DNA of 26,005 nt from a virus, in the IMG/VR virus record IMGVR_UViG_3300010354_018205, positions 1 through 26,005 of that record. One strand, given 5' to 3'. Shown one piece after another: positions 13,135 to 21,027 of the stretch. Below the pieces are notes generated by a model. It was given only the letters and a program-made list of their open reading frames with translations. It was not told the DNA's origin and did no database searches. The position numbers and the translations under genes were made by a program. Position 1 is the first letter of the stretch. Every line of letters begins with the position of its first letter.

Positions 13135-13308
13135 ATGCCTAATTCAAAACAACGTATTACTGCTCGTACTCACAAAAAGCGCAAGTCTAGGATTGCTCGG
13201 AAACGTGCCGACAGTCTTATGAATGCAAAGGTTGGCACTCTCCGTAAGCTTGACGAGATTGGCCAACTTCCTAAGTCTGTCAAGCTCGCAAGGTTGCCTA
13301 ATGGCTAA
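13135..13308 (+). CDS. Small, highly basic early protein
   Basis: 57 residues from MPNSKQRITARTHKKRKSR, rich in Lys and Arg in its first 35, then KLDEIGQLPKSVKLARLPNG. I chose the ATG at 13135 since the one at 13120 lies inside the -10 region. The composition suggests RNA or DNA binding, or a host-takeover peptide, but no fold is recognised. It overlaps the next gene by 8 nt. Confidence 0.68.
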   Translation: MPNSKQRITARTHKKRKSRIARKRADSLMNAKVGTLRKLDEIGQLPKSVKLARLPNG

Positions 13309-13600
13309 GACTGAAACTGTTATGACGTTTGAAGAGGTTCGCAAGAAGTACAATAACATCGATTGTTTTTTCACTTATTTTGATGGTGAAAAATCTTCGT
13401 TTGACTTTTATGGTACTGATGCTTCTGGAACCGAGGTCAGAATCTCGGTTGGAGGTTGCCCTGCTTGGATCAAGCATCTGGCCTTTGGTCCCAACGATCC
13501 TCTAAATATTGCTGACGCTCTTGAACGTCATGTTCGCTACATTTCTGTTACCGATAACCGTGGCAAGGTTGTCTATGAACAAATTTTTGATGTAAACTAA
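13301..13600 (+). CDS. Early-type hypothetical protein
   Basis: 99 residues from MAKTETVMTF. This ATG, with AAGG 9 nt before it, replaces the longer frame, because its first 26 codons overlap another gene. The sequence has mixed alpha-beta character: an N-terminal helix, strands around CFFTYFDGEKSSFDFYG and VRISVGG, then a helix and two strands. No motif is identified. Part of an early + cluster. Confidence 0.65.
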   Translation: MAKTETVMTFEEVRKKYNNIDCFFTYFDGEKSSFDFYGTDASGTEVRISVGGCPAWIKHLAFGPNDPLNIADALERHVRYISVTDNRGKVVYEQIFDVN

Positions 13601-13608
13601 AGGAAGTT

Positions 13609-13989
13609 ATGAATAACTCAGATCACAACGATTTTATCAATTGGCAAAATGGTGACGAAGAGCCACCTAAGAACTTTTTCTATTATGGTCCTTTCAATGA
13701 CAAGTTTAAGGACATGTGGGAAAAGATGCATAACAAGATCAACAAGCAGGATTATGTTGATGACATGAAGGAATACATGAACTTTGATGACCTTATGAAT
13801 GATGTCACAAAGAATTCAAAGAAAAGACCTTCAAGAAACAAGTCTGCAAAGACAGTATTTGATCAGGATGATTATCTCAAATTGATTGAAATTCGGGGCT
13901 ATCTTTCTATTACCGAGCAGTATGCTCACGTAAAGGCTCTGGATAAACTTATCAATCAGATTGTTATTATTCCAAAGGACAAGCAATGA
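13609..13989 (+). CDS. Early-type acidic hypothetical protein
   Basis: 126 residues, MNNSDHNDFINWQNGDEEPP... . A good AAGGAAG ribosome-binding site precedes the ATG. The N-terminal half is acidic and aromatic (FFYYGPFNDKFKDMWEKMH); the rest is helical with a basic patch (SKKRPSRNKS). The stop overlaps the ATG of the RMF-like gene (ATGA), so the two proteins are probably translated in step. No known family. Confidence 0.65.
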   Translation: MNNSDHNDFINWQNGDEEPPKNFFYYGPFNDKFKDMWEKMHNKINKQDYVDDMKEYMNFDDLMNDVTKNSKKRPSRNKSAKTVFDQDDYLKLIEIRGYLSITEQYAHVKALDKLINQIVIIPKDKQ

Positions 13990-14204
13990 GTGATTATTTT
14001 CCAGGTTCTGCTTATAGTTTAGGATACCAGGCCAGAATGAAAGGTGGAGATAAACCTTCAAACACTGATATGGCAGAAAATAATGTTTATTGGCAAGAAT
14101 GGCTGACGGGATGGGATGATGCACACAACAAGATCATCTCCGAAGCAAGAGCAAATGCTGGTTGTTCAAAACCAAAGTGTTGTAAAAATTTTATTCAAGA
14201 TTAA
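13986..14204 (+). CDS. RMF/CrpP-like small protein
   Basis: 72 residues. The pattern AYSLGYQARMKGGDKPSNTD (residues 9-28) then W-x-x-x-W-L-T-G-W-D-D-A matches the two-helix fold of ribosome modulation factor: G-Y-x-A-x-x-G near the start and W-x-x-G-W-x-x-A later. RMF dimerises and silences 70S ribosomes in stationary bacteria; phage homologues exist, but their role is unknown. The Cys-rich tail (CSKPKCCK) is unusual. Last gene before a strong terminator; coupled to 13609 by an ATGA overlap. An effect on host ribosomes is inferred only. Confidence 0.55.
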   Translation: MSDYFPGSAYSLGYQARMKGGDKPSNTDMAENNVYWQEWLTGWDDAHNKIISEARANAGCSKPKCCKNFIQD

Positions 14205-14210
14205 CAAAAA

Positions 14211-14232
14211 CCCCCCGAAAGGGGGGTTTTTT
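14211..14232 (+). terminator. Strong terminator between convergent clusters
   Basis: CCCCCC-GAAA-GGGGGG followed by TTTTTT. A reverse-strand A/U pattern is also present, so it may work for the minus gene ending at 14231. Confidence 0.93.
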
Positions 14233-15943
14233 AATTTATTCCACGTAGTGTTTGATAAAATTTATTAACTTCATCTCCATACAAATTTACTGCTGACTCA
14301 TTATCTTGTTTTGTAATATTACCTATTGATCTATTAAAATTTTTCAATAATAATGATGGTGGTAGAGCCTGACCAGAAGTTAAAACTCTTCTTAAAGATT
14401 TGACCGGTTCAGGCTTTGTTGTTCCGGAAGCCAAAGCTGCTTTATATTCTTCTATACCTTTTCCTGTAGTAAAGCCCAAACCAAGTCTGGCCGTTCTATT
14501 TCTTAAAATGCCTGCAATTTCTTTTGGGTCGGCAGCAAATCCTGGATCAAGCAAACCTTTCATTATTCTCAGAGTAGTTCCTTTTTTTTCTATTTTTGAA
14601 CCAATCATTTCTTTGGCAATATCTTGAAATGATCCTCTTTTTTGTATTTGCTTTGCCTGTGATCTTGCTTGTGATTTTTTTGCTTCATCTTCGACAAAAC
14701 CAAGATCACCACCATGTTCTATCGCTGAAGCATATAATTCAAATGGGTCATCACCATTAAAAGTTGGTAAAAGACCACCATATTCCTCTTCTTTGGTGGC
14801 AACTGGAGTTGGTGCAGACCATCTTCCAAATTTTACGTCTTCTAAATCTGGAACTATTACTTTGCCTCGTCTTCTTAAAATTGAAGTGTCGTATGGATCT
14901 GCCCGTGATGGGTTTCTTTCAGCAAAATGGCGTTGAGCTCCAAGATGCCAAGCAGCAAGTTCTTTGTCATTCGCGGAATTTGATTTAATCAAATCTTCCA
15001 ATTCTCTTGCCGAAGATATTGAACCGTGAATGGCAGCTGCTCTTTCTCCCTGTTCAGATTTTTTTTTATTTCCTTCTACAGATTTTACCAAAGAATCGAT
15101 TTGCAATTCAAATGTTTGTTTTACATTTTCTGGAGTTGGGTCGATTGGACTGATTCCATCTTTTTTTAATTTGTCTATGTATTCTTCTCTGTCTAATGTT
15201 TCTTTTAATATGTCGAGTTCCATTAAATTTAATTCTTCTATTAAACTTTTTTCATTGTATGGAATAAAAAATATTTCTCCGCTTTCTTCATCTCGTACAG
15301 CCATTTTTCCTTTTTTGTTTCTTCTTTGAAAACGTTGCAAATATTTTTTTGTTCTACTGTCTTGTAATTGCTTCCAAGCTTTTGCAGATTTAAAAGCGTT
15401 AAATTCATCTTTCGAAACATTAAACATCTCAATGCTGGGGAACATGTTCACGGGATCGGATCTAGTAAGCATTGATCCCATTACAGGATCATACCCAGAT
15501 ACATTGCCTTTGTTGGCTTCTGGTGCATTTGCGGGAGTTCCTAGTGTTCCTGGTCCACCACCAGCAGAACCTGTTGACATGTCTTCTAGGAGGTTTAAAT
15601 AGCTAACTCCATCTTCCGCATTAAGCATAACGTGTGATTCAACTAAACAATCAAATTGTTCTTTTATTATTCCAAATTTCTCTGCCTCTTCATTAAAAAC
15701 TTGCAAAGTTCCCATCAAATTTTGTAATTTATATTTGGTTGTTCCGGGCGGTAGCTGATCGAATATTTTTTTAATTTTTATTACAAAATATTCAAACGGA
15801 TCTATGCTACCTTCATTTCCTTTAATATTTCCATTTGCATCTATTGCTCCCGAAGAATATGCTCCCAAAGCAGTATATGGACTGCTCACTGCATCTGCAA
15901 ATCTATAAAAATAGAATGAGGGTATATAGGACAAGTTTCCCAT
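14231..15943 (-). CDS. Large late virion-type protein of unknown function
   Basis: 570 residues. There is no L-x-E leader within the first 15 residues. The protein starts MGNLSYIPSFYFYRFADAVS, continues with a helical part (about 50-110, FEYFVIKIKKIFDQL) and a Gly/Thr linker, then YDPVMGSMLTRSDPVNMF (about 150). AWKQLQDSRTKKYLQRFQRRN and an EEYIDKLKK helix follow. Later it is charged and helical, ending FYQTLRGIN. I recall similar WK-x-x-D-x-x-x-x-x-Y-L-Q-R-F segments in uncharacterised cyanophage proteins. Late promoter 6 nt upstream. Virion role inferred from cluster. Confidence 0.65.
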   Translation of the reverse strand: MGNLSYIPSFYFYRFADAVSSPYTALGAYSSGAIDANGNIKGNEGSIDPFEYFVIKIKKIFDQLPPGTTKYKLQNLMGTLQVFNEEAEKFGIIKEQFDCLVESHVMLNAEDGVSYLNLLEDMSTGSAGGGPGTLGTPANAPEANKGNVSGYDPVMGSMLTRSDPVNMFPSIEMFNVSKDEFNAFKSAKAWKQLQDSRTKKYLQRFQRRNKKGKMAVRDEESGEIFFIPYNEKSLIEELNLMELDILKETLDREEYIDKLKKDGISPIDPTPENVKQTFELQIDSLVKSVEGNKKKSEQGERAAAIHGSISSARELEDLIKSNSANDKELAAWHLGAQRHFAERNPSRADPYDTSILRRRGKVIVPDLEDVKFGRWSAPTPVATKEEEYGGLLPTFNGDDPFELYASAIEHGGDLGFVEDEAKKSQARSQAKQIQKRGSFQDIAKEMIGSKIEKKGTTLRIMKGLLDPGFAADPKEIAGILRNRTARLGLGFTTGKGIEEYKAALASGTTKPEPVKSLRRVLTSGQALPPSLLLKNFNRSIGNITKQDNESAVNLYGDEVNKFYQTLRGIN

Positions 15944-15949
15944 TAAAAT

Positions 15950-15957
15950 TATTTAGA
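15950..15957 (-). promoter_or_regulatory. Late promoter containing upstream stop codon (TCTAAATA)
   Basis: TCTAAATA 6 nt before the ATG at 15943. Its TAA (15955-15953) is the stop of the gene at 15953-16381. Confidence 0.62.
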
Positions 15958-16381
15958 TTTCTGCCCCAAGCAACTTTCTGTCAACTCTTGGATCGGTATT
16001 TATTTTATGATATTTAACTTCTGGTAATTGTTTTATGTTGAATTCCAGGAAGACCAAAAAAGACTTCAAATAGGAGTGGAGCCTTGGTTCCAATCTAAAA
16101 AATAATATTCTTGCGCAATTTTCTTCACCAAAAACATTTTTTAAAATTATTATGTGATTTATTATCAATCTTTCTCTGATTGATTTCAGAGTTTTTTGCT
16201 TGTGTATTTTTTGTATGAGTCTATTAACGTATTTTACACGTTTTAAATCATCCATGAACTCTGTTTTTCCAGAGCAATGGGAATTAAAATAATGAGTCTG
16301 ACAGAATTGTAAAAAACTTTCTTCTGTCAGACTTATATTATTTTGCATTAGTTCAGTGAGCGCATCCACAATCTTCACCAC
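15953..16381 (-). CDS. Conserved phage protein of unknown function (DUF7207-like)
   Basis: 142 residues. FMDDLKRVKYVNRLIQKIH, SIRERLIINHIIILKNVFG and LFFRLEPRLHSYLKSFLVFL match the shape of a short, conserved protein of T4-like phages: an F-x-x-D-L-x-R-x-K-Y start, a central L-I-x-N-H-I-I, and a C-terminal L-K-x-F-L-x-F-L. I believe this is DUF7207-type, but cannot confirm. Helical throughout. It overlaps the previous gene by 29 nt. L-T-E near residue 19 resembles a cleavage site, but is not at the usual distance. Confidence 0.7.
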   Translation of the reverse strand: MVKIVDALTELMQNNISLTEESFLQFCQTHYFNSHCSGKTEFMDDLKRVKYVNRLIQKIHKQKTLKSIRERLIINHIIILKNVFGEENCARILFFRLEPRLHSYLKSFLVFLEFNIKQLPEVKYHKINTDPRVDRKLLGAEI

Positions 16382-16883
16382 TCATGTCAGGGACTATTAC
16401 CATTTGCACTTTTCTGAGCATGTTTGGTTGTTTAACTACGGTTGCCACTAAACTCAAACCGTGACCTAATTTTTCTTTGATTCCGTCTCCTTGAGAGAAT
16501 CCAGTCTTATTAACATCATCATATGGATTTTGCCCATAAACACCAATGTAAGGACTGCCGTATTGATAAAGCTTAATTACATTGTCGCCATCTTGAAGAG
16601 CGTTCTTTTGTTGAAAATCAAATCCAAAGTGATTTAATTTTTGTTTTACGACGTTAAGCACATGGTCAGGATCAATATAGTCTCTCTGACTAAGGCCATA
16701 AAGAAGAGCATTGATTGCATCGATTGATCTGGGAAGTTGAATGTTAAAAGTTCCCTTGTCGGTAAGGGCGCTTGGCATTCTTGGGGCTTGAGGATCACCG
16801 ATAAACAAACCACCACCGAAGGTTTGTTCACCTGAATTTTCTGTTAAGGGACCGGTTTGTTTTAATAATTCTTTAAATTTCAT
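16353..16883 (-). CDS. Late protein with capsid-targeting-like leader (MKFKELLKQTGPLTE)
   Basis: 176 residues. The first 15 residues end in L-T-E and share M-x-F-K-E-L-L with the 18049-20427 product, suggesting a common capsid-targeting peptide cleaved by the prohead protease. The body has a Gly-rich start (EQTFGGGLFIGD), an ordered core (NIQLPRSIDAINALLYGLSQ, FGFDFQQKNALQDGDNVIKL) and a C-terminal Cys motif GEDCGCAH. The ATG lies 9 nt after the late box. Role unknown; internal virion protein inferred. Confidence 0.7.
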   Translation of the reverse strand: MKFKELLKQTGPLTENSGEQTFGGGLFIGDPQAPRMPSALTDKGTFNIQLPRSIDAINALLYGLSQRDYIDPDHVLNVVKQKLNHFGFDFQQKNALQDGDNVIKLYQYGSPYIGVYGQNPYDDVNKTGFSQGDGIKEKLGHGLSLVATVVKQPNMLRKVQMVIVPDMSGEDCGCAH

Positions 16884-16892
16884 GGCTTATAT

Positions 16893-16900
16893 TATTTAGG
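16893..16900 (-). promoter_or_regulatory. Late promoter (CCTAAATA)
   Basis: CCTAAATA box 9 nt before the ATG at 16883, directly after the stop of the gene at 16901. Weaker first bases than the other late boxes. Confidence 0.5.
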
Positions 16901-18049
16901 TCAATTAATTTTTCTTTGTTCGCACAATCCAAAAAGATCTGGATTATAGTTTTCTGGGTCTAAATTTTTATTCATATTTGCAACAATGTCTTCGCTGACT
17001 TTTTTCCACTTTCCGCCTTTTCCTTTATAGCATTTAGCTGCCCATGCATTAGCATATGCACTCGGGTAAACATCAAATTTTTTCTTTGCTTGGGCTATGC
17101 AAGAAGCCCATTTCTTGGGGTCTTTTGCTTTATTCTTTCCCTCTTCTAATAATTCAGATTCCTCTTTCAACATTGCGCTTACTGGTTTGGCACTCCAAGT
17201 TTTGCAGGCCCAGTATCGTGCTTTCCAGCGGGGTCCAGGGTTATCACAGTTGTGCCGAGCACGGAAATTACGACGACGAGCTGGATCGTCTCTTTTGATT
17301 TCCATATTAGGGTCACCAAAGTTTACTTTTACAACATTTCCTTTATCATTTTTTACGTAAACTTTATATTTCTTGACATCTCCGCGCATAATTTTGTTTA
17401 ATTTTACTTTTTTATTTTCTGATTCGTAAACACAAATTTTTTCACCAAATTCGTTGTATGAAACTTCCTCTACATTGTCCAAAAATCCCATTACAGTTTC
17501 TTCCAAGAACTCTTGTGTGATTTCATTACCTTCTTCATCACTGAATCTGACTGTATATACTCCATTCTCAAAAATAACTTCATCTACATCTAAAATTTCT
17601 CCGGATTCGTTTATGATTAGATCACATGGAAGCAATTCTTGAACTTCAATTGGGGTAAAATTCATCTTAAAAACTTTTGAAGCGCTTTCCACAATGAATG
17701 TGTCGAAAGATTCTTTTACCTCTGTGACTCCAGTTTTGACAAATACTGGTTTTTTACCTTTTCCTTTTACATCGCCCTTTTCTGCACGACCTGCTTTCTT
17801 TTGTGCTGAACGTTTTCTTCTAACAAATGAGGCGATACCCTCTTTGCCCAGTTTCTTTGCTTTTTGTTTGCTCAAACAAGCTGAATATGGGGCTCCTTCC
17901 TCTGCATCACCACACTTACCAACTCTCTCGCCTTTTGTGTTATAGCGATCCCAGCCAGGACCACCGCCAGCAGATTCTTTATTGAACCATTTGCCTAGTC
18001 CAGATTTTTCAAATACTTTTTCAAGTAATATTTTTGTACGGGAATTCAT
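16901..18049 (-). CDS. Late mosaic protein of repeated phage motifs
   Basis: 382 residues from MNSRTKILLE (leader ending L-L-E). The start is the ATG in TAATG at the upstream stop, not the in-frame TTG 9 nt earlier. Modules seen: GPGWDRYNTKGERVGKCGDA ... YSACLSKQKAKKLGKEGIASFVRRKRS (a motif of phage proteins of unknown function), a beta-rich centre (about 125-225), NFGDPNMEIKRDDPARRRNF ... RARHNCDNPGPRWKARYWACKTW, and WASCIAQAKKKFDVYPSAYANAWAAKCY with a Gly/Lys end. Six or more Cys residues lie in these modules. Each module resembles a domain of unknown function that recurs in marine phages. Structural or packaging role inferred. Confidence 0.7.
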   Translation of the reverse strand: MNSRTKILLEKVFEKSGLGKWFNKESAGGGPGWDRYNTKGERVGKCGDAEEGAPYSACLSKQKAKKLGKEGIASFVRRKRSAQKKAGRAEKGDVKGKGKKPVFVKTGVTEVKESFDTFIVESASKVFKMNFTPIEVQELLPCDLIINESGEILDVDEVIFENGVYTVRFSDEEGNEITQEFLEETVMGFLDNVEEVSYNEFGEKICVYESENKKVKLNKIMRGDVKKYKVYVKNDKGNVVKVNFGDPNMEIKRDDPARRRNFRARHNCDNPGPRWKARYWACKTWSAKPVSAMLKEESELLEEGKNKAKDPKKWASCIAQAKKKFDVYPSAYANAWAAKCYKGKGGKWKKVSEDIVANMNKNLDPENYNPDLFGLCEQRKIN

Positions 18050-20427
18050 TACTTCCAATCCTTATTTTGTTTTTCACCTTTTTGATGGCCATTATCTGAC
18101 CTATTATCGGATTTATCACGAAGGCGTAAGTTATTTATACCATTTGAACCACCATTTCTAAGTGGTCTTTTGTGATCTACGTCTTTTCTGGAACCCTTTT
18201 TGACTTTTCCTTGGCGAATCAGTCTTTCTCTTGCTGCCGTTCTCTTGGCTCTTTCTTTTCTTTGTTTTGGTTTACCGTGGTAATTTCGGTATTCCATATC
18301 GTAATCTCTTTTGTATTCTTCATAAAAATGAGTGTTCAATTTATTCATTGCATACAATAAAATTTCTGGAGAGTGATTTATTCTGTTCAAAGCGTTGTTA
18401 AAAATTACTTTAAAATTGTCATTTTCCATCAAAACATTGCTGTTTGTAAGTAAAGATATTTCCTCTGAATCAACCAATCTTGCTTTTACCAAAGTATCCA
18501 AAACAAAGTTATTTGTAAGTGATTCAATTAACAAATCGTTTAACAGAAGTCCAGCATTTTCTGCAACTGTTTCTTTCATCGATCCTGTTTTTTCTACAGG
18601 AATTTTTACTGTTTTTTTACCTATTTTTACATAATTGTATTGTACAGTATTTAAATCTTTTGGAGTGAATCCTGGAAGCAAGCTTACATTTATATCAAAA
18701 TCCATATTTTTGGAGATATAATCTAAAGCTAATTCAACCGGATTTATTTGACCTTTTGGTATCAACAACGATTCAAGTGAAATTTCTTCAACGGGTTCTG
18801 TTTGCTCCACCACTGTTGAGAACTTTCTTAACATTTCTGATTGAGATTTTTTTGGTTTATCTACATTTTCGTCATTTATCAAATTAGAAGCTGGTTTTAC
18901 GGCAATGGTTGCGCTTCTAGCAATTTCATCAAAATACGAATCATCTAATCTAAAAATTCCATTTTGAGTCACCACGTGAGTTGGTGAAAAGTTTGGATCT
19001 TTGATATTGTCACCACGGTAATATGTCTTTAATATTGATTTTACAAATACATCAGAAAATTCAGATGGTTTGTTTGGAGTATTTTTGAAGAGAGTGGGAG
19101 TTGCTTTTGTTATTTCTTGTTGATAATTCTCCAAAGAAGCATATTTATTTAAATTGCCATTTTCATCAACAATCGGTCCTATATTTTGACCAGAATCATC
19201 TTTAAGAGGAGTTGCTTTAAGTTGCGCAAATAATTGGGGGTTATTTTTTATTTGAGAAAATGATTCTTTTGAAATTAAAAATTGATTAAATTTGGAACCA
19301 TTTGTTTGTACTGTGTCAATAAATTTAGCAACCTTTGGGTCATTTGATATTTCTGGAGAATTCAAAGCTTGCATTATTGCTCCTCCAATTACACCTCTGT
19401 AACCCTTGCTATTTTGATTGAATTTGTCGGTGGTTAAAGAAAATTCACCCCCGGAGGAGATTTTAAATTTATAGTTGCCACATTCCATATCCACATTTCC
19501 CTCTTCGAATGTGGTCTTTGTTCCGTTTTCTATGCTTGTTACTAGATTTTGAATGCACTGGTCGCCTATTTGTGAAAGAATTTTTTTTGCTTGTTCAAAT
19601 GCTTTCTTCGTGAATTCCAGAGCGTTGGGAGACAATGAAATAAATGAATCTAACTCTTGTTCGCTGGCTCCAGCTTTAATCTTGGCCAAGAATACGAGAG
19701 CGTTTAAAACTTGTTGATTGTATGATGTTGTTGAAAGCTGATTAATACCAAATTTTGTTGATAGCTTTTCAAATGTCATATCATCAAAATCTTGATTGGC
19801 TGGTGGATTACGTAATTGTTTAAAATATTCCTGTCTGATATCAATTGGCATTTGAATAAGTTGCTCGGGCGTCATCTGTGTCATCAATTGAAATATTTCT
19901 TGTTTTGATAGCCGCTTTGCTTTCTTTTCTGTTTCTGCAGGTTCTACCTTTTCCTCTTCTTTTTCAAATTTTTGCTCTTTTTCTTTTCTAGCCTCTTCTG
20001 TAGATTTTCCTTTTTTATCCTCTGGTTTTTCTTCTTTCTTTCTAATGTCACCAAATAGAAGTTTAGAAGCACCAGTTTGTTCGAAATTTTCATCTTTGAC
20101 CAAAGCACTAGCTTCGCCCATTGAAATTTCTTTGCCTTTGCTCAATACTTCATGAATTCCTTTGTTAAAGGAATCTTTAAAAATTAATTGAATCTTGCCA
20201 GATTTTGTTTTTACTGCGATAATTTCTTTGACAAGTTCTTCTTTTGATTTTCTGCTTCTTGGGACCTGTCTGGCTCTTTCTGCGCGTTTGCGTGCAGCAT
20301 CTTTGGCCTTATCGTCAGCAGAAGATCCTTTGATCTTCTCCTTTTCCATGGCCTCACCTGTGGTTCTAAAGGAATCGTTTCTGGAACGAGCAGCTTCCGT
20401 TAAATTTAATAATTCTTTGAAGTTCAT
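18049..20427 (-). CDS. Large capsid-targeted-like protein with C-terminal HNH nuclease domain
   Basis: 792 residues. The leader MNFKELLNLTE|AARS ends in L-T-E and matches 16353. A basic and then a charged coiled region (about 25-175, KEEKPEDKKGKSTEE) precede a mixed ordered body (about 200-700). The C-terminus, about residues 715-785, has a basic run, KGSRKDVDHKRPLRNGGSNG and INNLRLRDKSDNRSDNG. This is the phage HNH form, with D-H, N-G-G and N-L-R-x-x-x-x-x-x-N-R signature. Free-standing phage HNH proteins end alike. Fusion to a virion-type leader suggests a nuclease delivered with the DNA or acting in packaging. The late promoter is 7 nt upstream. Confidence 0.75.
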   Translation of the reverse strand: MNFKELLNLTEAARSRNDSFRTTGEAMEKEKIKGSSADDKAKDAARKRAERARQVPRSRKSKEELVKEIIAVKTKSGKIQLIFKDSFNKGIHEVLSKGKEISMGEASALVKDENFEQTGASKLLFGDIRKKEEKPEDKKGKSTEEARKEKEQKFEKEEEKVEPAETEKKAKRLSKQEIFQLMTQMTPEQLIQMPIDIRQEYFKQLRNPPANQDFDDMTFEKLSTKFGINQLSTTSYNQQVLNALVFLAKIKAGASEQELDSFISLSPNALEFTKKAFEQAKKILSQIGDQCIQNLVTSIENGTKTTFEEGNVDMECGNYKFKISSGGEFSLTTDKFNQNSKGYRGVIGGAIMQALNSPEISNDPKVAKFIDTVQTNGSKFNQFLISKESFSQIKNNPQLFAQLKATPLKDDSGQNIGPIVDENGNLNKYASLENYQQEITKATPTLFKNTPNKPSEFSDVFVKSILKTYYRGDNIKDPNFSPTHVVTQNGIFRLDDSYFDEIARSATIAVKPASNLINDENVDKPKKSQSEMLRKFSTVVEQTEPVEEISLESLLIPKGQINPVELALDYISKNMDFDINVSLLPGFTPKDLNTVQYNYVKIGKKTVKIPVEKTGSMKETVAENAGLLLNDLLIESLTNNFVLDTLVKARLVDSEEISLLTNSNVLMENDNFKVIFNNALNRINHSPEILLYAMNKLNTHFYEEYKRDYDMEYRNYHGKPKQRKERAKRTAARERLIRQGKVKKGSRKDVDHKRPLRNGGSNGINNLRLRDKSDNRSDNGHQKGEKQNKDWK

Positions 20428-20434
20428 CTCAAAT

Positions 20435-20442
20435 TATTTATC
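20435..20442 (-). promoter_or_regulatory. T4-type late promoter (GATAAATA)
   Basis: GATAAATA 7 nt before the ATG at 20427, in the gap after the stop of the 20449 gene. Confidence 0.65.
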
Positions 20443-20448
20443 ATAATA

Positions 20449-21027
20449 TTAAGGTTCCAAGGGATTAAACAATTTTAAGTTTTTATAGCTTTTGGCTTTT
20501 CCTCTTGCCACCTTATAAAGATTACTTTTATTTAAATTATTAATTTTTGCATATTCGGCTATGTTTTCTATATAAAACACTTCTTTAGTTACAATATTTT
20601 GAAAGGTTTCACCATTGTAAGTTATAACTTTTGGCTTTTTCTTTTCCTTAACATTTTCATGGGAGCCCACTGTTTCTTTAACTGCTCTGATTTCTACTGC
20701 TGTCCAGCCTTTGTAAGTTTTTCTTTTTCCATTCAAAAGTTCACAAATTTTTACAGCTGTGAGTCCATGCTGTTTTCCAAATTCGGTCATATTTTCAAAA
20801 AAAGTTTTCTCACCTGTGTCAACTCGCTTAAGCCAATATCCATTCTTTTCTTGTGCTGGAGATTTCCATTTCCAATACCGACCTTCTTTTGTAAAGAAAC
20901 CACCATGCTCATTTATAAAGGCATCCCTGTTAAAGGATGCCCTTGAGTTATCATTCATTCTTATCCAAAATTTTGAACCACGTCGATTCACTTCATCTTC
21001 TAAGGTTTTTAATTCATTAATTTCCAT
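20449..21027 (-). CDS. Free-standing DNA-binding protein with homing-endonuclease-type repeats
   Basis: 192 residues. Two copies of a helix-turn-helix-like repeat are visible: FENMTEFGKQHGLTAVKICE with NGKRKTYKGWT (about 77-112) and IENIAEYAKINNLNKSNLYK with ARGKAKSYKNLKL (about 150-190). These resemble NUMOD-type DNA-binding modules of homing endonucleases. No GIY-YIG or HNH catalytic motif is seen, so it may be a remnant or a recognition-only protein. The N-terminal third (RGSKFWIRMNDNSR) is basic. Overlaps the exonuclease gene by 11 nt. Confidence 0.6.
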   Translation of the reverse strand: MEINELKTLEDEVNRRGSKFWIRMNDNSRASFNRDAFINEHGGFFTKEGRYWKWKSPAQEKNGYWLKRVDTGEKTFFENMTEFGKQHGLTAVKICELLNGKRKTYKGWTAVEIRAVKETVGSHENVKEKKKPKVITYNGETFQNIVTKEVFYIENIAEYAKINNLNKSNLYKVARGKAKSYKNLKLFNPLEP

